This document shows, piece by piece, positions 15,227 to 23,930 of a DNA stretch of 64,000 nucleotides (position 1 is the first letter of the stretch; each line of letters starts with the position of its first letter). The position numbers and the translations under genes are program-made. The stretch comes from Actinocrispum wychmicini (GTDB lineage Bacteria > Actinomycetota > Actinomycetes > Mycobacteriales > Pseudonocardiaceae). Location of the stretch: the NCBI RefSeq assembly GCF_004345645.1, contig NZ_SLWS01000010.1, forward strand, positions 1 to 64,000. The letters are read 5' to 3'. Under the pieces are notes generated by a model. That model was not told where the DNA came from. It searched no databases and worked only from the letters and a program-made list of their open reading frames with translations.

Positions 15227-17434
15227 ATGTCCACCTCGTTCCGGACCTGCCCGTTGTGCGAGGCCACCTGCGGCCTGCGGATCACCATGGACGGCGACCA
15301 CGTCACGGACATCCGTGGCGATCGCGACGACGTGTTCAGCCTGGGCTTCATCTGCCCGAAAGGCGCCAAGCTCGGTGACCTCGACGAGGACCCGGACCGC
15401 CTGAAAGCCCCGTTGGTCAAGCGGGACGGCGAGTTCGTCGAGGTCTCGTGGGCGGAGGCGTTCGCCGAGGTCGACCGCGGGCTCGCGGCCGTGCGCGCTC
15501 AGTACGGCGCCAACGCGGTGGCGCTGTATCTAGGCAATCCGAGCGTGCACACGATGGCCGGCCCGGTCTACAACGGCGTGCTGGCCAAGAGCCTGGGCAC
15601 GCGGAACATCTACAGCGCGTCCACCAGCGACCAGATGCCCAAGCAGGTGTCCTGCGGGTACGTGTTCGGCGACCCGTTCGCCATCCCGGTGCCCGACCTG
15701 GACCGCACCGACTTCCTGCTGATGCTCGGCGCGAACCCGTTGGAGTCCAACGGAAGTCTCTGCACGGCCCCGGACTTCCCCGGCCGGCTGAAGAAGCTGC
15801 GCGCCCGCGGCGGCCGGTTCGTGGTGGTGGACCCGCGCCGGACCCGGACCGCCGAACTGGCCGACCAGCACCTGTTCATCCGCCCAGGCGCGGACGCCGT
15901 GCTGCTGTTCGCCTTGGTCCACACCTTGTTCGACGAGAACCTCGTCGCCCCGCTCGACCCGGTCGTGAGCGGTGTGGACGAGCTGCGAGCCCTCGCCGCG
16001 TCCTTCCCGCCGGACGCCGTCGCCCAGGCGTGTGGCATCGACGCCGAGACGATCCGGCAGGTGGCCCGCGACCTCGCCGCAGCCCCGACGGCCGCTGTCT
16101 ACGGCCGCATCGGCACGACCACAGCCGAGTTCGGCACGTTGTCGAGCTGGCTCGTGGACGCCCTGAACGTGTTGACCGGCAACCTGGACCGGCCCGGTGG
16201 CGCCATGTTCCCGGCCGCCGCCAGCCGCGCCACGTACGTCCGGCGCCGGCCGTTCCGGATGGGCCGGTGGCACAGCCGGGTCCGCGGACTCCCGGAGGCC
16301 ACCGGCGAACTGCCGGTGGCGACCCTGGCCGACGAGATCACCACCCCGGGCCAGGACCAGATCCGCGCGCTGTTCACCGTCGCCGGCAACCCGGCGCTGT
16401 CCGCGCCGAACGGTCCCCGGCTCGGCGAGGCACTGGCCGAGCTGGAGTTCATGGTCAGCGTCGACCCGTACCTCAACGAGACGACCAGGCACGCGACCGT
16501 GATCCTGCCGCCGCCCCGGGTGTTGCAGGCGCCGCACTTCGACTGGGCGCTGGCCGGTTTCGGGGTCCGGAACTTCGCCAACTACTCGCCGCCGATCCTC
16601 CCGCTGCCGGCCGGCCGCCCCGGCGAGGCCGAGATCCTGGCCCGGCTGATCCTGATCGCCGCCGGCCAGGGCCCGGAGGCCGAACCGGGCGGCCTTGAGG
16701 AGATGATGATCGGCGGACTGCTCGCCAAGGCGGTGGCCGCCCCCGGCTCACCCGTGGCGGGCCAGGACGTCGACACCCTGCGGGCGATGATCGACGGCGA
16801 CACCCCGCTGGAACGCTGGCTGGACATGTCCGTGCGGCTCGGCCCGTACGGCGACGGCTTCGGCGCGAACCCCGGCGGCCTCACCCTGAACGTGTTGCGG
16901 GCCAACCCACACGGGATCGACCTGGGTCCGCTGCGTCCCCGGCTGGCCGAGGTGTTGTCCACTGAGGACGGCAAGGTCCGGCTGTGCCCGGCCGAGCTCG
17001 CGGCCGACGTGCCCCGGCTCAGGGGCTGGCTCGCCGAGCAGCGGCCCGGTTTCGTCCTCATCGGACGCCGGCACCTGCGGTCCAACAACAGCTGGATGCA
17101 CAACGTGCCCGCGTTGGTGAGCGGGACGAACACGTGCACCCTGCACATCCACCCGGACGACGCCAAGCGGCTGGCGGTCACCGCGGGGCAACGGGTCCGG
17201 CTCAGCTCCAAGAGCGGGACCATCGAGGTCCCGGTCGACCTCACCGAGAAGATCATGCCCGGCGTGGTCAGCCTCCCGCACGGCTGGGGGCACACCGCGC
17301 CGGGCACCAAGATGAAGGTGGCGCACACCGTCCCCGGCGCCAACGCGAACGCGGTGACCGACGCGTCCATTGTGGACGTACTGTCCGGGAACGCCGTGTT
17401 CAACGGCGTCCCGGTGGAGATCCGCGCGACCTAG
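15227..17434 (+). CDS. Molybdopterin-dependent oxidoreductase (formate dehydrogenase-like)
   Basis: A 735-residue bis-MGD enzyme with an N-terminal [4Fe-4S] motif (Cys8, 11, 15 and 43: CPLCEATCG ... FICPKG), the molybdopterin domain, and a C-terminal dinucleotide-binding domain (TAGQRVRLSSKSGTIEVPVD). It lacks a Tat signal, so it is cytoplasmic. The substrate is not evident. The active-site position usually held by Cys/Sec in formate dehydrogenases could not be assigned. Its stop overlaps the convergent AcnR-type gene by 4 bp. Confidence 0.85.
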   Translation: MSTSFRTCPLCEATCGLRITMDGDHVTDIRGDRDDVFSLGFICPKGAKLGDLDEDPDRLKAPLVKRDGEFVEVSWAEAFAEVDRGLAAVRAQYGANAVALYLGNPSVHTMAGPVYNGVLAKSLGTRNIYSASTSDQMPKQVSCGYVFGDPFAIPVPDLDRTDFLLMLGANPLESNGSLCTAPDFPGRLKKLRARGGRFVVVDPRRTRTAELADQHLFIRPGADAVLLFALVHTLFDENLVAPLDPVVSGVDELRALAASFPPDAVAQACGIDAETIRQVARDLAAAPTAAVYGRIGTTTAEFGTLSSWLVDALNVLTGNLDRPGGAMFPAAASRATYVRRRPFRMGRWHSRVRGLPEATGELPVATLADEITTPGQDQIRALFTVAGNPALSAPNGPRLGEALAELEFMVSVDPYLNETTRHATVILPPPRVLQAPHFDWALAGFGVRNFANYSPPILPLPAGRPGEAEILARLILIAAGQGPEAEPGGLEEMMIGGLLAKAVAAPGSPVAGQDVDTLRAMIDGDTPLERWLDMSVRLGPYGDGFGANPGGLTLNVLRANPHGIDLGPLRPRLAEVLSTEDGKVRLCPAELAADVPRLRGWLAEQRPGFVLIGRRHLRSNNSWMHNVPALVSGTNTCTLHIHPDDAKRLAVTAGQRVRLSSKSGTIEVPVDLTEKIMPGVVSLPHGWGHTAPGTKMKVAHTVPGANANAVTDASIVDVLSGNAVFNGVPVEIRAT

Positions 17435-18012
17435 GGACGGTGCCGGCGGACGCTCTGCTCGACCAGGTCCAACACGGGTTCGAGGTCGTCCGCCGGCAGG
17501 CCCATCGCCAGGTGCGAGACCAGGCCCTCGAGCACCAGCTCCAGGTACGCGGTCAGCACGTTCACGTCGATGTCGTCGCGGACGTTGCCGGCTTCGCGCT
17601 GCCACAACAGGCGCTGCCGGGTCGCCTCGGTGAGCGCCTCGGACCGTTCCGCCCAGCGGCCGCGGAAGTCCGGGTCGGTACGCAGCCGCCGGGAGACCTC
17701 CAGCCGGGTGCCCAGCCAGTCGGCGGGCGACTCCTCGCCGGCCGGCGAGGACAACAGGTCGCGCATCACCTGGACCAGGCCCTGCTCGGCGACCACGTCA
17801 GCCATCCGGCGCGCCTCGTCCTCGGCCAGTGCGAGGAAAAGCGACTCCTTGTCCCGGAAATGGTGGAAGATGGCGCCACGGGACAGGCCCGTGGCCTCTT
17901 CGAGGCGTCGGACGGTCGCGCCCTCGTAGCCGAACCGGGCGAAACAGGTCCGCGCGCCGTCCAGGATCTGGCGGCGGCGGGCGTCAAGGTGGTCCTGGCT
18001 GACCCGTGGCAT
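17431..18012 (-). CDS. acnR: AcnR-like TetR-family repressor
   Basis: A 193-residue TetR protein. The HTH segment FGYEGATVRRLEEATGLSRG followed by AIFHHFRDKESLFLALAED, and the later RLEVSRRLRTDPDFR and VLDLVEQSVR, closely follow the aconitase repressor AcnR of Corynebacterium. AcnR dimers repress acn according to citrate and iron status. Here acnA is 14 kb away, not adjacent. A perfect palindrome lies 23 bp upstream of its start codon. Assignment as AcnR rests on remembered motifs, so an alternative TetR role remains possible. Confidence 0.75.
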   Translation of the reverse strand: MPRVSQDHLDARRRQILDGARTCFARFGYEGATVRRLEEATGLSRGAIFHHFRDKESLFLALAEDEARRMADVVAEQGLVQVMRDLLSSPAGEESPADWLGTRLEVSRRLRTDPDFRGRWAERSEALTEATRQRLLWQREAGNVRDDIDVNVLTAYLELVLEGLVSHLAMGLPADDLEPVLDLVEQSVRRHRP

Positions 18013-18034
18013 CCGGCCATGATATCAGGGCTGT

Positions 18035-18052
18035 AATCCGTACGTACGGATT
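18035..18052. promoter_or_regulatory. 18-bp perfect palindrome upstream of the AcnR-like gene
   Basis: AATCCGTACGTACGGATT is perfectly self-complementary and sits just upstream of the repressor's start codon, the usual place for an autoregulatory TetR operator. Its CCGTAC half-site resembles the CAGTAC half-site seen upstream of acnA. Confidence 0.75.
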
Positions 18053-18213
18053 GTTGCGCCCCCGACCTGCACGCAGCGTAACGGATTCCGCCGGGGATTG
18101 ACACGACGACGTCCGAGGGTGTGTGATCTGGCCCATAGATAGGAAACTTTCTTATCTAATTCAGGAACTCCGCCGCAGTACCTCCGCCCGACAAACCCTG
18201 CTAGGAGGCCTCA

Positions 18214-21138
18214 GTGGCACCCAGTTCCCGATGGCGCAGGACATTGTCCTGGGTCACGGCTGGCGTGACGGCGTTGGCGATCATGCCGGCCGCCATGCCC
18301 GCGGCGGCAGCGCCGACGAAGTACGAAGCCGAGGACGCGACGATCGACCAGGGCGTGGTGGCCAACAACCACACCGGGTTCTCGGGTACCGGTTTCGTGG
18401 ACTACACCAATGTCGCCGGCAGCAGCGTCGAGTTCACCGTGACCGCCGCGCAGGCCGGCGCCGCGACCCTCACGTTCCATTTCGCCAATGGCACCACCGT
18501 GAACCGTCCGGTGGACATCGCTGTCAACGGCACGACCATCGCGAGTGCTGTGGCGTTCAACGGCACGGGTTCGTGGGACACCTGGCAGGACGTCACCGTC
18601 AACGCGACCCTGACCGCGGGCGCGAACAAGGTGAAAGCCACCGCCACCACAGCCAACGGCGGCCCGAACCTGGACTACCTGCAGGCCGATGTGGCCGCGC
18701 CCGCGGGCAACGACTTCGAGGCCGAGGACGCGACGATCGTGCAGGGTGTCGTGGCGGCCAACCACACCGGGTTCTCCGGCCGCGGTTTCGTCGACTACAC
18801 GAACGTGGCCGGCAGCTATGTCGAGTGGACGGTCAACGGGCCGGGCGCGGCGGACCTGGTGATCCGGTACGCCAACGGCACCACCGTGAACCGCCCGATG
18901 GACATCGCGGTCAACGGCACGACGGTCGCGGCGAACATGGCCTTCAACAGCACGGGCACGTGGGATCAGTGGCAGACCGCGACCGTGCACGCCACGCTGA
19001 CGTCCGGACCGAACAAGATCCGTGCCACCGCGACGACCGCGAACGGCGGCCCGAACGTGGACAAGCTGTCCGTGTCGAACACGGACTCCGAATCGCCGTC
19101 GCCACCGCAGAACCTGCGCTCCACCGGCCACACGTCGTCGAGCACGTCGCTCGCGTGGGACGCGGCGACCGACAACGTCGGTATCGCCGGTTACGAGATC
19201 TACCAGCACGGTCAGCACATGAAGTCGGTCGGCAACGTGCTCGCCGCGACCGTCGACGGGCTCGACCCGGACACGGACTACGAGTGGGCGGTCGTGGCCA
19301 GGGACGCGGCCAACAACGTCTCCCAGGCGAGCAATGTCGTTGTCGTGCACACTGATCCGGCCCCGCCGGACACCCAGGCGCCGACCACACCGGGCACGCT
19401 GTCCTCGCCGGGCAAGTCGGCGACCACAGTGGACCTCGCCTGGGGCGCGTCGACCGACAACGTGAAGGTCACGAGCTACGACGTCTTCACGAACGGCGCA
19501 CAGTCCGGCAGCGCGGACGGTTCGGCCACCACGACGACCGTCGCCGGCCTGACCACCGGCCAGGAGTACAAGTTCAAGGTGCGCGCCAGGGACAAGGCGG
19601 GCAACGTCTCCGGCTTCAGCAACGAGATCGCGGTGACGCCGACCGCCGGCGGACCGGCCGGCGTGCCCAACCCGGGCACGGTGACCACGCTGGCCAGTGG
19701 CGTGGATGTCGCGTGGGGCCTGGTGTTCCTGCCGGACGGCTCGGCGTTGTTCAGCGAGCGCAACAACTTCAACATCTCCCGGTTGACCAAGTCCGGCCAG
19801 AAGACGCTGGCGGGCAAGATCAGCCAGGCGGTGGGCACCAACGGCGAAGGTGGCCTGCTCGGCCTGGAGATCGCGCCGACGTTCACAGGAGACCACTGGC
19901 TGTACGTGTACCACACGGCGTCCGAAGGCAACCGGGTCATCCGGATCAAGTACGAGAACGGCGCCCTGGTGCAGAACACGTACCAGATCCTGGTGCAAGG
20001 CATCCAGAAGAACCAGTTCCACAACGGCGGTCGGCTGCGCTTCGGCCCGGACGGCAAACTGTACGTCTCAGTGGGCGACGCGGAGAACCCGGACAACAAC
20101 CCGCAGAACAAGAACTCGTTGAACGGCAAGATCCTGCGGATCAACCCGGACGGCACGATCCCGGCGGACAACCCGTTCGGCAACGCGGTGTGGAGCATGG
20201 GGCATCGCAACCCGCAGGGCCTGGACTTCGACTCGAAGGGTCGGCTGTGGGAGTCCGAGTTCGGTGACAGCACACAGGACGAGGTCAACCTGATCCAGAA
20301 GGGCGGCAACTACGGCTGGAACAAGTGCGAGGGCACGACCGGTAACTGCGCGGGCTTCATCCCGCCGAAGATGACCTGGTCGACCAAGCAGGCGTCGCCG
20401 AGCGGCCTCACCATCATCAACGACTACGTCTTCGTGGCCACCACCGTGGGCCAGCGCGTCTACCGGATGCGGATCGACGCGAACAGCAATCTGGTGGACA
20501 CCCAGCAGTACTTCCAGGGAACGTTCAACCGGCTGCGCACAGTCGAAGTGGACCACGACGGCGACATCTGGATGACCACCACCACGGACAAGGACGGCAC
20601 CCCGAACAACGACAAGATCCTGCTGGTGCACATCGACTACTCCGGTGGCGGTGCGTTCGCCCTGACCAGCTCGGCCTTCCAGAACAACGGAACGATCCCA
20701 GCGAAGTACACCTGCGCCGGCGACGGCAAAGCCGGGCAGGACACATCCCCACCGCTGTCCTGGGCGGCCGGCACCACGAATGCGAAAGCCTACGCGATCG
20801 TCCTCGCGGACACAGCGAACAGCGGCAACAAACTGCACTGGGCCATCTGGGACGTACCGGGAACAACACTGGCCGAAGGCCTGGGCGCGGGCTTCACCGT
20901 CCCGAACGTCCCCGGCGCGAAACAAAAAGCAATGGGCAGCGGAAACGACGCCCTGAAGTTCTTCGGCCCCTGCCCAGGCGGAACCACCCACCCCTACACA
21001 TTCACGCTCTACGCACAGAACACAACGACGGTACCCGGCCTGACCGCGAACTCCACGATGGCCCAAATAGAAACGGCGATCAAGAACGCGAGCACGGCCA
21101 ACGCGAAGCTGGCCGGAAACAGCAACGCGGGTACCTGA
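18214..21138 (+). CDS. Secreted multidomain protein: 2 CBM - 2 FN3 - PQQ-type sugar dehydrogenase - PEBP
   Basis: The 974-residue protein starts at GTG with AGGAGG upstream and has a Sec signal ending near residue 33 (PAAMPAAAAP). Two CBM6/35-like modules (about 34-160 and 165-285, each opening with YEAEDATI/FEAEDATI and sharing NGTTVNRP) are followed by two FN3 modules (291-380, 385-475). Next is a glucose/sorbosone dehydrogenase beta-propeller (about 482-805) with the catalytic His in HNGGRLRFGPDGKLYVSVGD near residue 602. The C-terminus is a PEBP/YbhB-like domain (about 810-965, SPPLSWAAGTTNAKAYAIVL). It probably oxidises polymer-bound or free sugars outside the cell using PQQ. Confidence 0.9.
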   Translation: MAPSSRWRRTLSWVTAGVTALAIMPAAMPAAAAPTKYEAEDATIDQGVVANNHTGFSGTGFVDYTNVAGSSVEFTVTAAQAGAATLTFHFANGTTVNRPVDIAVNGTTIASAVAFNGTGSWDTWQDVTVNATLTAGANKVKATATTANGGPNLDYLQADVAAPAGNDFEAEDATIVQGVVAANHTGFSGRGFVDYTNVAGSYVEWTVNGPGAADLVIRYANGTTVNRPMDIAVNGTTVAANMAFNSTGTWDQWQTATVHATLTSGPNKIRATATTANGGPNVDKLSVSNTDSESPSPPQNLRSTGHTSSSTSLAWDAATDNVGIAGYEIYQHGQHMKSVGNVLAATVDGLDPDTDYEWAVVARDAANNVSQASNVVVVHTDPAPPDTQAPTTPGTLSSPGKSATTVDLAWGASTDNVKVTSYDVFTNGAQSGSADGSATTTTVAGLTTGQEYKFKVRARDKAGNVSGFSNEIAVTPTAGGPAGVPNPGTVTTLASGVDVAWGLVFLPDGSALFSERNNFNISRLTKSGQKTLAGKISQAVGTNGEGGLLGLEIAPTFTGDHWLYVYHTASEGNRVIRIKYENGALVQNTYQILVQGIQKNQFHNGGRLRFGPDGKLYVSVGDAENPDNNPQNKNSLNGKILRINPDGTIPADNPFGNAVWSMGHRNPQGLDFDSKGRLWESEFGDSTQDEVNLIQKGGNYGWNKCEGTTGNCAGFIPPKMTWSTKQASPSGLTIINDYVFVATTVGQRVYRMRIDANSNLVDTQQYFQGTFNRLRTVEVDHDGDIWMTTTTDKDGTPNNDKILLVHIDYSGGGAFALTSSAFQNNGTIPAKYTCAGDGKAGQDTSPPLSWAAGTTNAKAYAIVLADTANSGNKLHWAIWDVPGTTLAEGLGAGFTVPNVPGAKQKAMGSGNDALKFFGPCPGGTTHPYTFTLYAQNTTTVPGLTANSTMAQIETAIKNASTANAKLAGNSNAGT

Positions 21139-21148
21139 CCCCCAAGTC

Positions 21149-21191
21149 GCTCGGGTGGCCGGACAACTGGCGGCGATCCGGCCACCCGAGC
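21149..21191 (+). terminator. Strong hairpin after the CBM/sugar dehydrogenase gene
   Basis: A perfect 14-bp stem GCTCGGGTGGCCGG / CCGGCCACCCGAGC with a 15-nt loop begins 10 nt after the stop codon. It has no T tract, which is common for actinomycete terminators. Confidence 0.75.
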
Positions 21192-21285
21192 ACCCACCCA
21201 TGCAAACAAAGCAAGCAAAGCACCCACGTAGCTGGGCATTCTCCACCCGTCCGGCCCCACCCGTTGATCCCCATCCGTCTTTAGA

Positions 21286-21442
21286 GGTTCGGTTTATACG
21301 GGGCGCGGCGGGTATAAGCTGGCTGCGGCGGCAGGCCCAAAGACATCCCAGCGAAAGACCTGTGGGAATGAACCGGAGAACCCTTGGCCTGCCGGCGTAG
21401 TCGGCTTGCACCCACCGCGGGGGTCCCCGTGTCAACCGAACC
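21286..21442. repeat. 157-nt long imperfect palindrome, candidate structured RNA or MITE
   Basis: This gap between convergent genes folds almost end to end. GGTTCGGTT (21286-21294) pairs with AACCGAACC (21434-21442); then ACGGGG/CCCCGT; CGCGGCGGGT with ACCCACCGCG; a 20-bp segment ending GGCGGCAGGCC with GGCCTGCCGGC, where several mismatches are G-U compatible; and an apical TCCCA/TGGGA loop carrying GCGAAAGACC. No ORF is convincing here. It could be a noncoding RNA or a palindromic mobile element. Confidence 0.6.
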
Positions 21443-21458
21443 GGCGGGACAGGCAAAG

Positions 21459-22019
21459 CTACCCCCCGAGCAACCCGTCCAAAACAAGCCGAACAGCCCC
21501 CTGAACATCCAAAGCCGGAACCGGCCGGGAAAGCACCTCCGTGATCAACCCGTCCAGACAAGCCAGCAGAATCCGCGCGTGCCCCTCCGGATCCGCCGAC
21601 CCGAGCCGATCCAGCCAACGCCCGCCGAGCTGCCAGTAGCGGACCGACCAGCCCAGCACCTGGTCGCGGATCTCCGGGCGCCACGCGGCCTCGAGGAAGA
21701 TCGCCCGGCGGGCCAGGGTCAGCTCCCTGGACTGTTCGGTCATGTACAGCACCAGGTCGGCCAGTCGGCGGGCGAACCCGTCCCGGTCGATCACGCCCTC
21801 GACTTTCCCCAGCAGGTCGGCGAGCAGTGCCTGCTCGGTCTTGACCAGGTGGCCGAGCACTCCCTGGATCAGGGCGTCCCGGGTGCGGAAGTGGTTGCTG
21901 GTGCTGCCTTTCGGCAGTTCGGCAGCGGCGTCCACGGACAGGTGGGTGAGCGCGCGGGGGCCGCCACGGGCCAGTACGGACACCGCGCCGATCAGGATCT
22001 CGTTCCGTCGAGTAGGCAC
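21459..22019 (-). CDS. TetR-family transcriptional regulator
   Basis: A 186-residue TetR regulator with HTH region LTHLSVDAAAELPKGSTSNH followed by FRTRDALIQGVLGHL, and a C-terminal ligand domain with no named class. It is divergent from the remnant of a FAD monooxygenase, which was probably its target. An inverted repeat sits directly upstream of its start codon. Confidence 0.85.
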   Translation of the reverse strand: MPTRRNEILIGAVSVLARGGPRALTHLSVDAAAELPKGSTSNHFRTRDALIQGVLGHLVKTEQALLADLLGKVEGVIDRDGFARRLADLVLYMTEQSRELTLARRAIFLEAAWRPEIRDQVLGWSVRYWQLGGRWLDRLGSADPEGHARILLACLDGLITEVLSRPVPALDVQGAVRLVLDGLLGG

Positions 22020-22021
22020 CC

Positions 22022-22053
22022 ACGGATATTACTACAAGGGTAACTATATCCGT
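22022..22053. promoter_or_regulatory. Inverted repeat between TetR gene and monooxygenase remnant
   Basis: ACGGATAT (22022-22029) and ATATCCGT (22046-22053) form perfect 8-bp arms around a 16-nt AT-rich core, with TACTAC/GTAGTA as a second overlapping pair. This is a likely TetR operator in the divergent promoter. Confidence 0.65.
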
Positions 22054-22067
22054 AGTAGGTTGGCCGA

Positions 22068-22640
22068 ATGGCGACGGTGTGCCGCGGACCGGGGCCAAAG
22101 TGTCCGATGTGGACGATATCGACGCCGATGTCGTGGTGGGCGCGGACGGCGCCAAGTTCGGCATCACCGCCATGGCGGGCGGCGGGACCAACTGGTTCGT
22201 GCCGGTCTGGGCGCCGCGCGGGGACCCGCTTGAGCGATTCCGTGACTGGTGTGACCCGGTTCCGGCGATCCTGGCGCGGACGGACAAAGCGGATATTCTT
22301 CGCCATGATCCGCCCTTCGTGGCGCCGCCGTTGCGGAGCTACATCCGTGGCAGGATTGCTCTCCTGGGTGACGCGGCTCACGCCATGACCCCGGATCTCG
22401 GCCAGGGCGCGTGCCAGGCTTTGCTGGACGGGATCACCTTGGGTGACTGTCTCACGAGCCGTCCGCCGGCCGAGGCGCTCCGTCGCTACGAAGCCGCCCG
22501 ACGAAAGTCTTCCCAGCGTGTGGCCAGGGCCGCCCGGTTGGTGGGACAGTTCACGATGCGGCCGGGGCTGGCCGGCGGGCGCGATGGCGTCCTGCGTGCG
22601 GTTTCGCTGAGTCACCGACGACAGGGCGCCCGGGGCCGTA
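22068..22640 (+). pseudogene. FAD-dependent monooxygenase, N-terminal and internal parts deleted
   Basis: The readable part (frame of 22079) keeps VDADVVVGADGA, then jumps directly to a segment near the C-terminal half (NWFVPVWAPRG) and the FAD motif LLGDAAHAMTPDLGQGACQA. The N-terminal GxGxxG Rossmann segment and about 150 residues between GADGA and the late domain are missing. A start ATG at 22068 is in a different frame. No stop closes the frame before egtA, which it enters. A functional enzyme would be about 370-400 residues. The adjacent TetR gene and operator are intact. Confidence 0.75.
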
Positions 22641-22688
22641 AGTTCGTCGCAATGAAATTGTCGGTGGTCGAGGGTAGCGTCGGTCGGC

Positions 22689-23930
22689 GTGACGATCCTG
22701 TACGACACGCCCATCGAGGGACACGATGGGCCCGACTTCCGCCCGCTGCGCCAGCGGGTGGAAGCCGAGGCCTACGTCGCCTCGGTGTGTTTCAAACACG
22801 GCCCACCGCGTCTGTTCGGCGTGGAACTCGAATGGACGGTCCACCACGTCGGCGACCCACTCCGACCGTTGACGGCCGAGCATCTCGCGAAGGCGCTCGG
22901 ACCGCACACCCCGCGAACACTTCGCCAAGACAGTCCCCACCTTCCGCTCTCCGGTGGCTCCCCGCTCAGCTTGGAGCCGGGTGGTCAGGTCGAGATCTCG
23001 GCTCTGCCGAAGGATTCCCTGACCGACCTGTACGCCACCGTCACCGCCGACAGCGTCCAGCTCCGTGACATGCTCGCGGCGCAAGGGCTGACGTTCGGCA
23101 CCACGGCGATCGACCCGTACCGGACACCGCAGCGCATTCTGGACACGCCGCGTTACGCCGCCATGGAGAAGGCGTTCGAGCCGATCGGCACGCACGGCAT
23201 CACCATGATGTGCAACACGGCCGGGTTCCAGCTCTGTGTGGATGTCGGCGAACGGTCCGACGTCGCGGCCCGTTGGGCGGCCGTGCACTCGCTCGGCCCG
23301 CCCATGGTCGCCCTGTTCGCCAACTCGCCGCGCCGGCTCGGCGAGGTCACCGGCTGGGCGTCCAACCGGGCGCGGGCCGTGATGGGCACCGACCCGACCA
23401 GGACGTATCCCAGCAAGGTCAACGACGACCCAGCGGGCACATGGGCCCGCCGCGTGCTGGACACGCCGCTGCTGTGCGTGCGACGTGCAGGTCGACGTTG
23501 GGAGGCGCCGCGCGGCGTCACCTTCGCCGACTGGATCGGTGGCGCACTGGACCGCACGCCGACCGTCGACGACCTCGAATACCACATCTCCACGCTGTTC
23601 CCGCCGGTGCGGGCGCAGGGGTACTTGGAAGTCCGGTACATCGACGCGCAACCCGGCGACCGCTGGCTCACTCCCGCCGCGTTGCTGGTCGCGCTGATGT
23701 CCACGCCTGCCCGGGTGGACGCGGTGATCGACGCGTGCGCCCCGGTCGCCCACCGCTGGATGACAGCGGCCAGGCACGGGATGGCCAACCAGGACATCGC
23801 CCGGGTGGTGGACCACGTGGTCGCCATCGGGCTGGACGCCCTGGACGCCACCGGCCTGCCGCCGGACCTGGCGCGGACCGTGACCAGCGACATCGAACGC
23901 AGGCTGCACGACGGGAGGACCAGGGGATGA
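22689..23930 (+). CDS. egtA: Ergothioneine biosynthesis glutamate-cysteine ligase EgtA
   Basis: A 413-residue GCS2-type ligase that joins glutamate and cysteine to give gamma-glutamylcysteine, the sulfur donor used by EgtB. Family blocks include FGVELEWTVHH near residue 40, LEPGGQVEISALP around 100, and MMCNTAGFQLCVDVG near 180. The GTG start has a weak ribosome binding site; the next gene overlaps its stop (ATGA). It is first in an egtABCD operon, so the ergothioneine assignment is favoured over a general glutathione-type role. Confidence 0.92.
   Translation: MTILYDTPIEGHDGPDFRPLRQRVEAEAYVASVCFKHGPPRLFGVELEWTVHHVGDPLRPLTAEHLAKALGPHTPRTLRQDSPHLPLSGGSPLSLEPGGQVEISALPKDSLTDLYATVTADSVQLRDMLAAQGLTFGTTAIDPYRTPQRILDTPRYAAMEKAFEPIGTHGITMMCNTAGFQLCVDVGERSDVAARWAAVHSLGPPMVALFANSPRRLGEVTGWASNRARAVMGTDPTRTYPSKVNDDPAGTWARRVLDTPLLCVRRAGRRWEAPRGVTFADWIGGALDRTPTVDDLEYHISTLFPPVRAQGYLEVRYIDAQPGDRWLTPAALLVALMSTPARVDAVIDACAPVAHRWMTAARHGMANQDIARVVDHVVAIGLDALDATGLPPDLARTVTSDIERRLHDGRTRG

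Noticed and set aside
18211..22287. Long minus-strand ORFs across the secreted fusion gene
   Set aside because: They are antisense shadows of the CBM/dehydrogenase gene, without homology signatures.
22641..23068. Continuation of the monooxygenase frame through egtA
   Set aside because: The frame is shared with egtA codons, and the residues show no family match after the GDAAHAMTPDLGQ region.
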